Origin: Clostridiales bacterium DTU069
Lineage (GTDB): Bacteria > Bacillota > Clostridia > DSM-8532
Direction: 5' to 3'
NCBI GenBank assembly: GCA_001512485.1
Contig: LFRV01000079.1
Coordinates: forward strand, 58,491 to 122,490
DNA: 64,000 nucleotides
In this document: positions 18,334 through 28,599 of the stretch, piece by piece
How the letters are laid out: each line of letters opens with the position of its first letter
Numbering within the stretch: the first letter of the stretch is position 1
Translations under genes and position numbers: made by a program
Notes under the pieces: model-generated
Databases searched by the model: none
What the model was told of the DNA's origin: nothing
Seen by the model: only the letters and a program-made list of their open reading frames with translations

Positions 18334-19009
18334 CGGGATAATTATTGCGCCTTCCATCCTGTCGGCGGATTTTTCGTTATTGAAAGAAGCTCTCGATATG
18401 ATAAAGGAATCAGGGGCGGATTGGGTTCACGTTGATGTAATGGACGGACATTTTGTACCGAATATAACTATAGGACCTCCGGTTGTTGAGTGCCTGCGCA
18501 GGGCAACCGATATGTTCCTTGATGTCCACCTTATGATAGAAGATCCTGATAAATTCGTACCCGACTTTGTTTCAGCCGGCGCCGACCTTTTAACTGTTCA
18601 CGTAGAAGCGTGTAATCATCTGAACCGTACAATTCAATTAATTAAAGAATACGGAATTAAAGCGGGAGTATCACTCAGCCCGGCGACTCCGCTCGCAAGC
18701 ATTGAATATCTTCCGGAACCCGTTGACATGATCCTTTTAATGACTGTAAACCCGGGCTTCGGAGGGCAGTCATATATTCCACAGATGACCGGAAAAATAA
18801 GAAAGCTTCGTGAACAGCTTAATCGTGATGGCAGGAACATAGACATTCAAATAGACGGCGGGATCGGCACGGACAATATTAAAGAAGTTACATCGGCGGG
18901 AGCCAACATAATAGTTACGGGCTCGGCCTTTTTTAACGCGCCGGATCCGGCATTGTTTATAAAGCAGCTTAGAGACTTAGCGGCTTTTGCTTCTCAGGGA
19001 GAAAAATAA
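18314..19009 (+). CDS. rpe: Ribulose-phosphate 3-epimerase
   Basis: A 231-residue TIM-barrel enzyme of the pentose phosphate pathway that interconverts ribulose 5-phosphate and xylulose 5-phosphate. Signature stretches: APSILSADF, HVDVMDGHFVPNI, HLMIEDPD, MTVNPGFGGQ and DGGI near the phosphate site. It overlaps rsgA by 20 bases, with gaagga upstream, and overlaps thiN by one base (TAATG). Both overlaps point to tight translational coupling. Confidence 0.96.
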   Translation: MKKDTNNGIIIAPSILSADFSLLKEALDMIKESGADWVHVDVMDGHFVPNITIGPPVVECLRRATDMFLDVHLMIEDPDKFVPDFVSAGADLLTVHVEACNHLNRTIQLIKEYGIKAGVSLSPATPLASIEYLPEPVDMILLMTVNPGFGGQSYIPQMTGKIRKLREQLNRDGRNIDIQIDGGIGTDNIKEVTSAGANIIVTGSAFFNAPDPALFIKQLRDLAAFASQGEK

Positions 19010-19644
19010 TGAATGCTTTGATCATTGGAAACGGGAATTTTGAATCGGGCGATACCTTTATTGAAACGGTAAAGCTGTCGGATTTGATTGTTTGTGCCGA
19101 CGGCGGTGCGCGCCATTTATATAGTCTGGGAATAAAACCCGATGTGCTTGTCGGTGATTTTGATTCGATTCCCCGCGATATTCTTGAAGAGTACAAAAAA
19201 TCCGGTGTGGAAATTATAAAATATCCTGTCCGAAAAGACATGACGGATGTGGATTTGGCGGTTGAATGCGCCGTAAGCCGCGGCGCCGGGCGCATATTTA
19301 TTGCCGGGGCATTTGGAACAAGAATTGATCACACCCTTTCAAACCTTATGCTTTTGCACCGGATTTTGGATTCAGGTCTCGAAGGGGTTCTTTTTGATGA
19401 AAAAAATACCGTTTATCTTATTGACAACAAAATAAAAATAAAAAGAAAAGAAAACTATAAGTTGTCTTTACTGCCGGCTGCTCCGGTTGTTGAAGGAATT
19501 AATACGGGCGGGCTTGCCTATCCGCTGACTGACGCGGTAATGAAGATGGGAACGACTGTCGGGATCAGCAACGAATTTACATCGGATGAAGCTTCGGTGA
19601 GCGTACGAAAAGGCCGGCTGTATGTTATTTTATCAAAGGACTGA
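19009..19644 (+). CDS. thiN: Thiamine pyrophosphokinase
   Basis: A 211-residue enzyme that converts thiamine to thiamine diphosphate using ATP. Family motifs: CADGGARHL, PDVLVGDFDSI, KDMTDVDLAVE and GTRIDHTLSN. Transketolase and other enzymes use the product, which may explain the conserved link to rpe. No TPP riboswitch is seen upstream, in line with its place inside an operon. Confidence 0.95.
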   Translation: MNALIIGNGNFESGDTFIETVKLSDLIVCADGGARHLYSLGIKPDVLVGDFDSIPRDILEEYKKSGVEIIKYPVRKDMTDVDLAVECAVSRGAGRIFIAGAFGTRIDHTLSNLMLLHRILDSGLEGVLFDEKNTVYLIDNKIKIKRKENYKLSLLPAAPVVEGINTGGLAYPLTDAVMKMGTTVGISNEFTSDEASVSVRKGRLYVILSKD

Positions 19645-19664
19645 TCTGATAAAATTCATTTCAG

Positions 19665-19693
19665 TTGTCACACATTATAAAATGCTTTATACT
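19665..19693 (+). promoter_or_regulatory. Candidate sigma-A promoter for the MATE gene
   Basis: TTGTCA at 19665-19670 and TATACT at 19688-19693 with a 17-base spacer, 21 bases after the thiN stop. Confidence 0.65.
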
Positions 19694-19728
19694 TTAAAAC
19701 GTTGATATTATATCCCGGGAGGTTTGGC

Positions 19729-21108
19729 GTGAATAAGGCACATCAGGATATGGGAGAAAAGAAAATTCCGGCGCTGCTTCTGGAACTTTCACTGCCGGCG
19801 ACTGTCGGAATGCTTGTAAATGCCCTGTATAACCTGGTCGATACGATTTTCGTAGGCAAGGGTGTTTCAAGCAACGCTATAGGTGGATTGACCGTAGCGA
19901 TGCCTCTTCAGATGATCATTACGGCATTCGGCTTTTTAGTAGGTGTAGGATCGGGTTCTCTCGTTTCACGGAGCCTTGGAGCCGGTGATAATGAACGCGC
20001 GTACAGGGCGGCCGGAAATGCGTATATGTCGGTTACAATTATAGCTGTAACAGCCGTTGCGATAGGTTTCCTGTTCCTCGACAATTTCCTGATTCTTTTC
20101 GGCGCGACCGAAACTCTTTTGCCGTACGCGAGGGAGTATTTATCCATTATTCTGATAGGAAGCGTCTTTTTCATATTAACGTTGTGTTCAAACAATATTA
20201 TACGCGCGGAAGGAAACGCGAGAATGGCAATGCTCATCATGATTTCCGGTGCAGTAATAAACATCGGCCTTGACGCGCTGTTTATATTTGCTTTCAGGAT
20301 GGGTATCGCGGGCGCCGCATGGGCAACAATTATATCGCAGTTTTGCTCGTTTCTCATTGCCGTATGGTATATGGCAACGGGAAGAAGTTCGATAAAAATC
20401 GGGCTGCGTCATTTCAAGCCGGACTTTAGTGTATTGAAAGAGATTTTCGGCGTCGGCACCGCAGCGTTTATCCGTCAGACTTCGGGAAGCGTGGTTTCAA
20501 TAGTTGTGAACAACGCTTTAAAAATATACGGTGGAACGGATGCGATAAACGTTATAGGCATATTTAACAGGCTCAGCATGTTCATGCTTATGCCCGTGTT
20601 CGGAATCGTGCACGGAATGCAGCCCATTATGGGTTACAATTACGGCGCAAAAAAACCGAAGCGCGTTATGGAGGTTCTTAAGCTGAGCATGATTTCGGCG
20701 ACAGTAATCACTGCGATTGCCTGGGCAATGTCGATGTTTATACCCGACTTTTTACTGTCGCTTTTCGTAAGGCCGGAAGAGAAGGAAGTCATACTGTCTA
20801 TCGGGGTACCGGCGCTGCGGACGCTTATGTCGGTTGTGCTGATAGTCGGGGTCCAGATTGTAGGTTCGGCGATGTTCCAGGCTTTGGGCAAGGCAATCCC
20901 TTCCATTGTTCTTGCTTCGATGAGGCAGATAATCCTGCTGATCCCGATGGTTATAATACTTTCTAAAATCGCGGGAATAACAGGGGTATGGATTTCGTAT
21001 CCCGTTTCCGATGTTATATCGGTCTTTATTACCGCAGTATTGGTGCTGCGTGAGCTGAAAATTATAAGGAAGGATATTATCGAGCAGCCTGCTGCAGAGC
21101 TGCAATAA
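19729..21108 (+). CDS. MATE family efflux transporter
   Basis: A 459-residue integral membrane protein with about 12 hydrophobic helices. N-terminal LSLPATVGMLVNALYNLVD and GVGSGSLVSR are typical of the MATE family, followed by NIIRAEGN and a second half with similar layout (GIVHGMQPIMGYNYGA). These proteins export drugs or metabolites in exchange for Na+ or H+; the substrate cannot be read from sequence. GTG 19729 is chosen, 6 bases after gggagg, rather than the upstream ATG at 19702. It has its own promoter and precedes a patatin gene. Confidence 0.92.
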   Translation: MNKAHQDMGEKKIPALLLELSLPATVGMLVNALYNLVDTIFVGKGVSSNAIGGLTVAMPLQMIITAFGFLVGVGSGSLVSRSLGAGDNERAYRAAGNAYMSVTIIAVTAVAIGFLFLDNFLILFGATETLLPYAREYLSIILIGSVFFILTLCSNNIIRAEGNARMAMLIMISGAVINIGLDALFIFAFRMGIAGAAWATIISQFCSFLIAVWYMATGRSSIKIGLRHFKPDFSVLKEIFGVGTAAFIRQTSGSVVSIVVNNALKIYGGTDAINVIGIFNRLSMFMLMPVFGIVHGMQPIMGYNYGAKKPKRVMEVLKLSMISATVITAIAWAMSMFIPDFLLSLFVRPEEKEVILSIGVPALRTLMSVVLIVGVQIVGSAMFQALGKAIPSIVLASMRQIILLIPMVIILSKIAGITGVWISYPVSDVISVFITAVLVLRELKIIRKDIIEQPAAELQ

Positions 21109-21207
21109 CCGGCTGACGTATATGTGCCTCTTTCAAAAAAACAAAATCTAAAATCCGACGTTCCGTCATAATATATAAACGGAAGCATTAAATCGTGGAG
21201 AGCAGCC

Positions 21208-22224
21208 TTGCGTAAATGTTTTATTCTTTCGATAGACGGCGGCGGGATCAGAGGCATAATTCCGTCGATCTTCCTTGCGTCCCTGAAAGATATGCTGCAA
21301 AAGAGGAATATTAACGAGCCTTTCCACCGGATATTCGATTTGATTGCCGGGACATCAACGGGCGGTCTCATTGCTCTTGTCCTTAGCGTACCTTTATATA
21401 AGAAAGATGGGAATATTTACGATCCGGACGGCGGCGTAAAACCTCAAAACCTTCCGCTTTTGTATGAAACGCTGGGCAGCGTAGTTTTCCCCGGCAGCAG
21501 GCAAAAAGCAATCAAGGTTATAAGACAGCTTTTTACAAGCAAATACAGCTCGGAACCGCTCAGGAAAGTATTGTACGATATTTTCAAAGAATGCAAGGTT
21601 AAGCAGGCTTTGACCAATTTGCTGATTACATCGTTTGATATGAAAACAATGCAGCCTGTGTTTATTAAAAAAAGACCTGCCTTTGCGGGAGGAGATGAAG
21701 ACCAGGATTTCTTTATGACGGATGCCGCGTTGTCAACGTCGGCCGTACCGACGTATTTCTCGCCGGCATATGTGAATAGCCTCGGGCAGAACGGTACGGA
21801 TTTCTGTCTTGTCGACGGCGGGATTTTCTGCATTAACCCTTCGCTCAGTGCGCTTATCGAGGCCCGCAAGATATACCGGTGCGATGAATATGTAATTCTT
21901 TCACTCGGTACGGGTATAAGAACGGAGCAGTATAAAACCGAATCCATCAAAAGATGGGGGTTTTTCAACTGGATAGCGCCGTGGCTTAACGTCCCGCTTA
22001 TAACGGCCGTCGGGGACGGGCAGAGGATCAGCACGAACCATATGCTGAAAAAGCTGCCGAAAGTGAACCTGTACAGATTTGACATTAATCTTGACAAGGG
22101 AAAAGGAGCAATGGACGACGGGAGTGATGAAAACCTGAACTACCTACGCGATAAAGCGTATGAAATGCTTTATCTGCACGATGAAGCTGCAAAAAACCTC
22201 GTGCGGGAGATAGCGCAGGCATGA
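21208..22224 (+). CDS. Patatin-like phospholipase
   Basis: A 338-residue lipid acyl hydrolase. The oxyanion motif DGGGIRG is close to the N-terminus, the nucleophile elbow GTSTGG follows at about residues 48-53, and the second dyad residue is the Asp of VDGG near residue 205. No signal peptide or membrane helix is apparent, so it probably acts on membrane lipids from the cytoplasm. TTG is the start, with ggaga 6 bases upstream. Patatin effectors occur in CBASS defence, but no nucleotidyltransferase or other partner is present here. The gene runs convergent to glgD with 6 bases between the stops. Confidence 0.9.
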   Translation: MRKCFILSIDGGGIRGIIPSIFLASLKDMLQKRNINEPFHRIFDLIAGTSTGGLIALVLSVPLYKKDGNIYDPDGGVKPQNLPLLYETLGSVVFPGSRQKAIKVIRQLFTSKYSSEPLRKVLYDIFKECKVKQALTNLLITSFDMKTMQPVFIKKRPAFAGGDEDQDFFMTDAALSTSAVPTYFSPAYVNSLGQNGTDFCLVDGGIFCINPSLSALIEARKIYRCDEYVILSLGTGIRTEQYKTESIKRWGFFNWIAPWLNVPLITAVGDGQRISTNHMLKKLPKVNLYRFDINLDKGKGAMDDGSDENLNYLRDKAYEMLYLHDEAAKNLVREIAQA

Positions 22225-22230
22225 CCGCAT

Positions 22231-23361
22231 CTATACGGTAACGCCCTTGCCTACAATTAACGGCCAGTTCGGGTCGCCGTTAAGCTGTTTCCCAAGGCTT
22301 ATGATCACATTTTTATCAAGTATGCAGTTATCAAGCGACGCGTTCTCACCCACAATCGAGCCCTGCATAATTATGCTATTTTTAACTGTCGCCCCCTTTT
22401 TAATTTTAACGCCCCTGAATATAATGCTGTTTTCGACATGGCCTTCAATTATGCAGCCATCCGCTATAATTGAGTTTTTTACAACCGCTTCCTCGTTATA
22501 CTTCGCAGGAGGTTCATCCTTTACCTTTGTAAAGATCTTACCGTTTTTTACAAACAGTTCATATCGGACGTCAGGGTTTAAAAGTTCCATGTTGGTCCGA
22601 TAATACAGTTGAATTGTCGTTAAAGGCCTCCAGTATCCTTTGAATTCGTACGCGTATAAGCGCAGTTCGACCAGCTTCTTTATTAAAATGTCCTTTACAA
22701 ATTCAAAATAGCCATGCGCGGCGCTGTCTTCAAGAAGGGAGATCAGAAGTTTTCTTTTTATAATATATATACCCATTGAAGCAAAATTGCTTTTAGGGTT
22801 TAAAGGTTTTTCCTGGAAATCAATTATGCGCTGTTCGCTGTCTCTTTCGATTATCCCGAGATGGGTAAGTTCTTCCTGGCTGAAATCGTGCATATACCGG
22901 CATGCTATTGTTATGTCCGCATCCTTGTCGACATGCTGCTCGAGCATGTCATTGTAAATCATGTTGTAGATCGCGTAACCCTGGTTAATAACGACAAATT
23001 CCTCATTACTGCGATTAAGAAAGGTAAGGTTACTGTACATAGCGTCGGCCGTTCCCCTGTACCACCCGGAACTGTATTCGGACAGATACGGCGGGAAAAT
23101 AAAAAGCCCGTCGTTCTTTCTGTCGAGATCCCATTCCTTCCCCGAACCGAGATGATCCATAAGTGAGCGGAAATTGTACTGGGTTGGTATGCCTATATTT
23201 CGAATCCCCGAATTTACCATGTTTGAAAGCGCAAAATCAATCGCCCTGTATTTCCCGCCGAAAGGCACCGCCGAGATTGAGCGTTCGAGTGACAATTCTT
23301 TCAACCTGTTGTTTTTACCTCCGGTTAGTATTATGCCCATAGTGTTATGCACCGTGCTCAT
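22231..23361 (-). CDS. glgD: Glucose-1-phosphate adenylyltransferase regulatory subunit
   Basis: A 376-residue paralogue of GlgC. It keeps the nucleotidyltransferase fold ([30 protein letters not shown]) and the C-terminal left-handed beta-helix hexapeptides, but lacks the catalytic GGEGSRL pattern of GlgC. In Firmicutes GlgD is the non-catalytic partner that tunes the heteromeric ADP-glucose pyrophosphorylase. The gene starts 17 bases inside the end of glgC, so translation is coupled. Confidence 0.95.
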   Translation of the reverse strand: MSTVHNTMGIILTGGKNNRLKELSLERSISAVPFGGKYRAIDFALSNMVNSGIRNIGIPTQYNFRSLMDHLGSGKEWDLDRKNDGLFIFPPYLSEYSSGWYRGTADAMYSNLTFLNRSNEEFVVINQGYAIYNMIYNDMLEQHVDKDADITIACRYMHDFSQEELTHLGIIERDSEQRIIDFQEKPLNPKSNFASMGIYIIKRKLLISLLEDSAAHGYFEFVKDILIKKLVELRLYAYEFKGYWRPLTTIQLYYRTNMELLNPDVRYELFVKNGKIFTKVKDEPPAKYNEEAVVKNSIIADGCIIEGHVENSIIFRGVKIKKGATVKNSIIMQGSIVGENASLDNCILDKNVIISLGKQLNGDPNWPLIVGKGVTV

Positions 23362-24625
23362 CTCCTTTCATTATGAATGAACCCGATGGAATTTCGGAAG
23401 ATGTGAAATCGTCTGCGGTAACATGGTTGTCTATAGCGACATTGCAGCCTATAACCGTATTATCGGGTATATATGAGCAGGAACCGATTACTGTGATTTC
23501 AGTCTGGTAAACCTTGCTGTTATACCTGCTTTCGGCATATTCGCCCGTGCCCGTTGCGACATTTGAGCCAATCGTTGTTTTTTCGCCTACGATTGTACGG
23601 CGAATATGTGAGCATGATTTTATAACACTGTTTGACATAATAATGGAGTCTTCAATGAGAGCGTTTTTCTCAATGACGACGCCCGGGAAAATAACGGAAT
23701 TTTTAACATGCCCGTATATCATGCATCCTTCCGCAATGATTGAGCGCGTGACATGGCCGGTATCGCTTATATAATGCGCGGGTTTTACAGGATTCGGCGT
23801 ATAGATTTTCCAAAATGGGTCAAACAGGTTGAATTGAGGCACCCTTGTGACGAGATCCATGTTCGATTCCCAGTACGACTGGATAGTCCCGACATCCCGC
23901 CAATAGCCGGAAAACGGGTATGCCCATATATTCCTTTTTTCCTGCACTAGCATCGGTATAATGTTTTTACCGAAGTCGTGATCGGATTGTTCATTCTGGT
24001 GATCGGAGATAAGGAGTTCTTTAAGCACCGGCCATTTGAACAGGTACACTCCCATAGACGCGAGCGTGCTTTTCGGGTTTGCCGGTTTTTCGTCGAATTC
24101 GTATATTTTCCCGTCATCGGTGGTGCTCATTATTCCGTACCGGCTTGCTTCGTCGGGTTTGACGTTTATTACCGAAATGGTGGCATCGGCGTTGTTTTTT
24201 TTGTGATGGTCGAGCATCAGCGAGTAATTCATTTTATATACATGATCTCCGGAAAGAATAATAACATTTTCGGCGCCCTGTTCTTCAACGTAATGTATGT
24301 TTTGATATACCGCGTCGGCACTGCCGGAATACCATTCACCCTTCCGCTGTTTTGTAAATGGAGACAGTATCGTTACACCGCCGTCCATCCTGTCCAGATC
24401 CCACGGTTTTCCGATCCCTATATGATGGTTCAATTGAAGAGGACGGTACTGTGTAAGAACACCGACGGTATCGATTCCGGAGTTTATGCAATTACTCAGC
24501 GTAAAATCAATAATCCGGTATTTCCCGCCATACAAAACAGCGGGTTTAGCAAGAAGCTTCGACAGAACTCCAAGCCTGCTTCCTTCTCCTCCGGCTAAAA
24601 TAAGGGCTATAATTTCTTTCGCCAT
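23345..24625 (-). CDS. glgC: Glucose-1-phosphate adenylyltransferase catalytic subunit
   Basis: A 426-residue enzyme that makes ADP-glucose for glycogen synthesis. Motifs: [46 protein letters not shown] and SGYWRDVGT, then the beta-helix C-terminal domain. The open frame continues 39 residues further upstream, but ATG 24625 gives the usual family N-terminus ([13 protein letters not shown]). A ggaagg lies about 11 bases before it. The first gene of a two-gene glgCD operon, transcribed divergently from the cbpA-clpB unit. Confidence 0.96.
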   Translation of the reverse strand: MAKEIIALILAGGEGSRLGVLSKLLAKPAVLYGGKYRIIDFTLSNCINSGIDTVGVLTQYRPLQLNHHIGIGKPWDLDRMDGGVTILSPFTKQRKGEWYSGSADAVYQNIHYVEEQGAENVIILSGDHVYKMNYSLMLDHHKKNNADATISVINVKPDEASRYGIMSTTDDGKIYEFDEKPANPKSTLASMGVYLFKWPVLKELLISDHQNEQSDHDFGKNIIPMLVQEKRNIWAYPFSGYWRDVGTIQSYWESNMDLVTRVPQFNLFDPFWKIYTPNPVKPAHYISDTGHVTRSIIAEGCMIYGHVKNSVIFPGVVIEKNALIEDSIIMSNSVIKSCSHIRRTIVGEKTTIGSNVATGTGEYAESRYNSKVYQTEITVIGSCSYIPDNTVIGCNVAIDNHVTADDFTSSEIPSGSFIMKGDEHGA

Positions 24626-24708
24626 TTTATCTCTTGCCTTCCTTCTTTTTTTAACGCGGTGGTCAATATTAGATTCCGAATAAATATACTCCGGCAAATC
24701 CACAAGCC

Positions 24709-24732
24709 GCCGGTTTTTATTCAAAAACCGGC
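24709..24732 (-). other. Perfect hairpin in the glgC leader
   Basis: On the minus strand gccggttttt and aaaaaccggc form a 10-bp stem with a 4-nt loop, about 85 bases upstream of the glgC start. No U tract follows on that strand, so it is not an obvious terminator. It may shape the glgC leader. Confidence 0.4.
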
Positions 24733-24853
24733 CCGGAATCATATCATTCTATGTAAACACGCAGTTGTTTACCCGCTGAATCATATTTATATTACTGCTC
24801 ATTAAATAAAATGCCCTTATTTATTAAAAAATAAAAATAAAACAAAATAATTA

Positions 24854-24883
24854 TTGATTTGACAGGGTAAAATTTGTTATAAT
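24854..24883 (+). promoter_or_regulatory. Candidate sigma-A promoter for cbpA-clpB
   Basis: TATAAT at 24878-24883 with TTGATT at 24854-24859 (spacing 18). A perfect TTGACA at 24859-24864 is too close (13) to act with the same -10. The CtsR-type site begins 8 bases downstream. Confidence 0.6.
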
Positions 24884-24891
24884 TGAATCAA

Positions 24892-24908
24892 AGTCAAAGA
24901 AAGTCAAA
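24892..24908 (+). promoter_or_regulatory. CtsR-type operator (tandem heptads)
   Basis: AGTCAAA-gaa-AGTCAAA is a direct heptad repeat with a 3-base spacer containing a central A. This matches the CtsR consensus (A/GGTCAAA NAN A/GGTCAAA). It lies right after the -10 box, where bound repressor would block initiation. Target genes are the DnaJ-like cochaperone and ClpB. Confidence 0.8.
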
Positions 24909-24926
24909 GTCGATGGAGGAGAATGG

Positions 24927-25829
24927 ATGCAATACAGGGACTACTATAAAATCCTTGGCGTTGATAAGAACGCGACGCAGGATGAAATAAAAAAAAGCTA
25001 CCGTAAGCTTGCGAAGAAATATCATCCCGACGCGAACCCCGGAGATAAAAAAGCAGAAGAGAAATTTAAAGAGGTTAATGAAGCTTACGAGGTTTTGGGC
25101 GATCCGGAAAAACGTAAAAAGTATGATAGGTTTGGTGTAAATTTCAGAAACGGCATGGATTTCGATCCGTCCCAGTTCGGGCATTATCAATATAGAACAA
25201 CGAACAGCGGCTTTAGTGACTTTTTTAATATGTTTTTCGGAGACGGCGGGATAGATCTTGATGAACTTTTCGGCGGTATGCGCGGGTTCCGTACGGGTTT
25301 TTCGGGCGGACAGCGCAGCTTCCGCGGCGAAGATATCGAAGCCGAGATGCATATAACGCCGGAGGAAGGAATGGCCGGAAGTGAAAAAACTTTCAGTATC
25401 CGGACAGAATCCGGAGTAAAGACGCTTACGGTAAAAATACCGAAGGGAATTCCCGAAGGCGGAAAAATCAAGCTTACCGGTCAGGGCAATCCCGGAATAG
25501 GCGGAGGGCCAAACGGCGACATGTACATTGTTGTGCGCTTTAAAGAAGGGAAATATAAGCTTGAAGGGAATGACCTTATTCAAAAGGCGAATATATACCC
25601 CTGGGTGGCCGCTCTTGGAGGAGAAATAAAGATAGCGGCTCCCGATGGGCAGATGCTTGTTAAAATACCACCGGGCATACAAACCGACCAAAAGATACGC
25701 ATTTCGGGCAAAGGATACGGGAAGCCCGGCGGCAAACGCGGTGATTTGTATTTATTGATTAAAATAATGAATCCGGGAGTATTGTCCGCCGAACAGCGGA
25801 AGCTGTATGAAATGCTGAAAAACACATAA
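24927..25829 (+). CDS. CbpA-like DnaJ-class cochaperone without zinc finger
   Basis: A 300-residue protein. Residues 1-70 are a J domain with the HPD motif ([11 protein letters not shown]), followed by a Gly/Phe-rich part (FFGDGG, FGGMRGF) and two C-terminal beta-sandwich client-binding domains ([27 protein letters not shown]). The cysteine zinc-finger repeats of DnaJ are missing, so it is a class B, CbpA-type protein. It would stimulate DnaK ATPase and deliver clients. A second, classical DnaJ is encoded at 54360. Position before clpB under a CtsR-type site suggests a disaggregation unit with ClpB. Confidence 0.92.
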   Translation: MQYRDYYKILGVDKNATQDEIKKSYRKLAKKYHPDANPGDKKAEEKFKEVNEAYEVLGDPEKRKKYDRFGVNFRNGMDFDPSQFGHYQYRTTNSGFSDFFNMFFGDGGIDLDELFGGMRGFRTGFSGGQRSFRGEDIEAEMHITPEEGMAGSEKTFSIRTESGVKTLTVKIPKGIPEGGKIKLTGQGNPGIGGGPNGDMYIVVRFKEGKYKLEGNDLIQKANIYPWVAALGGEIKIAAPDGQMLVKIPPGIQTDQKIRISGKGYGKPGGKRGDLYLLIKIMNPGVLSAEQRKLYEMLKNT

Positions 25830-25912
25830 TAACCGCATCGGTTATTATGGCCCGTACATACCTATGCTGCTTATGGAATTATTCTGAGAGATACTTGGAA
25901 GGGGAGAGATAA

Positions 25913-28516
25913 ATGAACTTCGAAAAATTTACTGATAAAGCACAGGAGGCTGTTGTCCAGGCACAGCAGTTGGCAATAAAATATGATCACCAGCAGGTTG
26001 ACGGGGAACACCTGCACATGGCGCTTATCGATCAGGAAGATGGGTTAATACCAAAACTTGTACAGCTATGCGGCGCCGATCCCGGGCTTTTAAAAAGGGA
26101 TTTGGAACAATTACTGGACAAGCTGCCCAGGGTTTACGGCACGAATGTCAATAATGTTTACGCTACGAGGCGCTTTAACCAGATCCTGATTAAAGCCGAG
26201 GACGAGGCAAAGCGATTCAAGGATGAATATGTCAGTGTCGAGCACATTTATCTTGTAATGCTTGCAGAAAGGGACACTCCGTCGAGCCGGCTGTTTTCAG
26301 CCTATGGCATTGATCGCGAGAAATTATTGTCAGCGCTTACCAAGGTACGCGGCGGCGAAAGGGTGACAAGCAAAAACCCTGAGGAAGGGTACGAAGCGCT
26401 TCAAAAATACGGCCGTGACCTTGTTGAACTTGCAAGGAGCGGCAAACTTGATCCGGTAATAGGAAGGGATCAGGAAATACGCCGCGTTATACGCATTCTT
26501 TCACGCCGGACAAAAAACAATCCTGTGTTGATCGGCGAACCAGGTGTGGGTAAAACCGCGATAGCGGAGGGACTTGCCCAGAGAATACTGAAAGGCGACG
26601 TTCCGGAAGGCTTGAAGGACAAGACCATATTCGCGCTTGATATGGGAGCTCTTATAGCCGGAGCTAAATTCAGGGGAGAATTTGAGGAGCGTCTGAAGGC
26701 GGTGCTTAAAGAAATCGCACAGTCGGAAGGCCGTATAATACTGTTTATTGATGAGCTTCACACAATTGTCGGCGCAGGCAGAACCGACGGTGCGATGGAT
26801 GCCGGGAATATCCTTAAGCCGATGCTTGCACGCGGCGAGCTTCACTGCATAGGCGCGACAACGCTTGATGAATACCGCAAATATATAGAAAAAGATGCCG
26901 CTCTCGAAAGAAGATTCCAGCCGGTTATCGTGGATCAGCCGACGGTTGAGGATACGATATCAATTCTGAGAGGTCTTAAGGAGCGGTTTGAAATACATCA
27001 TGGCGTACGCATTACCGACAATGCGATTATTGCCTGCGCGGTTTTGTCGAACCGGTATATAACGGATCGTTTTCTCCCTGACAAGGCAATAGACCTGATG
27101 GATGAAGCAGCTTCAATGCTCCGCATGGAAATTGACAGCATGCCGTATGAACTTGATGAAATAAACCGCAGGATAATGCAGTACGAGATAGAGCTCCAGG
27201 TACTGTCCAAAGAGGAAGACAAATCGTCGAAAGAAAGAATGGAGCAGATAAGGCAGGAGATCCAGCGGCTTAAGGAAGAGGCCGAAAACATGAAAGCGCA
27301 GTGGGAGATGGAAAAGAGCTTTATCCAAAAGGAAAAAATGCTGAAAGAGGAAATAGAGCAGGTAAAACGTGATATAGAAAAAGCGGAGCGTGAATATGAC
27401 CTTGAAATACTTGCGAAATTGAAACACGGGAGGCTTCCCGAACTTGAAAAAGAGATGGAGGAATACAAAAGACGCCAGGCGAGTCTTGATACGCAACTGC
27501 TGAAAGAAGAAGTAACGGAACACGAAATAGCCGAAATTGTTTCAAAGTGGACGGGTATTCCCGTAACAAAACTCGTTGAGGAAGAGAAGGAAAAACTTCT
27601 GAACCTTGAAAACCTGCTGCATAAGCGGGTTGTAGGTCAGGATGAAGCGGTCAAAGCGGTGTCAGACGCGGTATTAAGGGCACGCGCCGGCCTGAAGGAT
27701 CTTAGAAAACCGATAGGATCGTTTATTTTCCTCGGTCCTACAGGCGTAGGAAAGACCGAACTCGCAAAAGCTTTATCCGAAGCTCTTTTTGACAGTGAAG
27801 AAAACATGATCCGGATAGATATGAGCGAGTATATGGAAAAGCATTCGGTTGCGCGCCTTATCGGAGCGCCTCCGGGGTATGTGGGGTATGAAGAAGGCGG
27901 TCATCTTACCGAGGCTGTACGTCGTAAGCCGTATTCGGTTATTCTTTTTGATGAAATAGAAAAAGCCCATCCGGATGTGTTCCATGTGCTGCTTCAGCTT
28001 CTCGATGACGGCCGTCTTACCGACAGTCAGGGAAGAACTGTAAACTTCAAAAACACCGTCATTATAATGACATCAAATATCAGCAGCGGCATTCTTCTTG
28101 AAGCTATTTCCGAAAACGGGGAAATTCCCGGGGATGTTAAGGATGCCGTTATGGAACAGTTGAAGGCTCATTTCAGACCGGAGTTTTTGAACCGTATTGA
28201 TGAAGTCGTTTTGTTCAGACCCCTGGGAAGGGACGACATGTACAAAATTATCGACTTGATACTGAATGAGCTTCGGATGAGACTGCAGGAAAGAGGGATA
28301 GGTCTTGACATAACAGAAAAGGCAAAGGATGTAATCCTGGAAAGATCCTATTCGCCCGCATACGGCGCAAGGCCGTTGAAGCGCTATATACAGAAAATTG
28401 TCGAAACCGAACTTGGCAGGAAAATCATATCCGGTGAGATCCGCGACGGAAATGCGGCAGTTATAGATGTGTCAGGCGGAGAACTGGTTTTTAACGTAAA
28501 GAACCTCCCGCTCTGA
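25913..28516 (+). CDS. clpB: ATP-dependent disaggregase ClpB
   Basis: An 867-residue Hsp100 ATPase. Order of domains: N-terminal Clp repeat domain (1-150); first AAA+ module with Walker [10 protein letters not shown] near residue 206; a coiled-coil middle domain (about 410-530, rich in Glu/Lys/Arg), which separates ClpB from ClpA and identifies it as a disaggregase; second AAA+ module with GPTGVGKTE near 607. It works with DnaK and J proteins to dissolve aggregates. Probably co-transcribed with the cbpA-like gene from the CtsR-controlled promoter. A strong terminator follows. Confidence 0.97.
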   Translation: MNFEKFTDKAQEAVVQAQQLAIKYDHQQVDGEHLHMALIDQEDGLIPKLVQLCGADPGLLKRDLEQLLDKLPRVYGTNVNNVYATRRFNQILIKAEDEAKRFKDEYVSVEHIYLVMLAERDTPSSRLFSAYGIDREKLLSALTKVRGGERVTSKNPEEGYEALQKYGRDLVELARSGKLDPVIGRDQEIRRVIRILSRRTKNNPVLIGEPGVGKTAIAEGLAQRILKGDVPEGLKDKTIFALDMGALIAGAKFRGEFEERLKAVLKEIAQSEGRIILFIDELHTIVGAGRTDGAMDAGNILKPMLARGELHCIGATTLDEYRKYIEKDAALERRFQPVIVDQPTVEDTISILRGLKERFEIHHGVRITDNAIIACAVLSNRYITDRFLPDKAIDLMDEAASMLRMEIDSMPYELDEINRRIMQYEIELQVLSKEEDKSSKERMEQIRQEIQRLKEEAENMKAQWEMEKSFIQKEKMLKEEIEQVKRDIEKAEREYDLEILAKLKHGRLPELEKEMEEYKRRQASLDTQLLKEEVTEHEIAEIVSKWTGIPVTKLVEEEKEKLLNLENLLHKRVVGQDEAVKAVSDAVLRARAGLKDLRKPIGSFIFLGPTGVGKTELAKALSEALFDSEENMIRIDMSEYMEKHSVARLIGAPPGYVGYEEGGHLTEAVRRKPYSVILFDEIEKAHPDVFHVLLQLLDDGRLTDSQGRTVNFKNTVIIMTSNISSGILLEAISENGEIPGDVKDAVMEQLKAHFRPEFLNRIDEVVLFRPLGRDDMYKIIDLILNELRMRLQERGIGLDITEKAKDVILERSYSPAYGARPLKRYIQKIVETELGRKIISGEIRDGNAAVIDVSGGELVFNVKNLPL

Positions 28517-28535
28517 TAGCGGTTTATCATAGATC

Positions 28536-28577
28536 TGCAGCCCCTGGTTCCTTTTTATGGATAGGGGCTGCATTTTT
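28536..28577 (+). terminator. Intrinsic terminator after clpB
   Basis: tgcagcccct and aggggctgca form a perfect 10-bp stem with a 17-nt loop, followed by TTTTT. It lies 20 bases after the clpB stop. Confidence 0.85.
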
Positions 28578-28599
28578 GTAAAAAATCCGTGGTCTGGTT

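Noticed and set aside
21208-22224. Patatin gene as a CBASS effector (CapV)
   Set aside because: No CD-NTase, HORMA/TRIP13 or E2-like partner lies nearby. Neighbours are a MATE exporter and glycogen genes.
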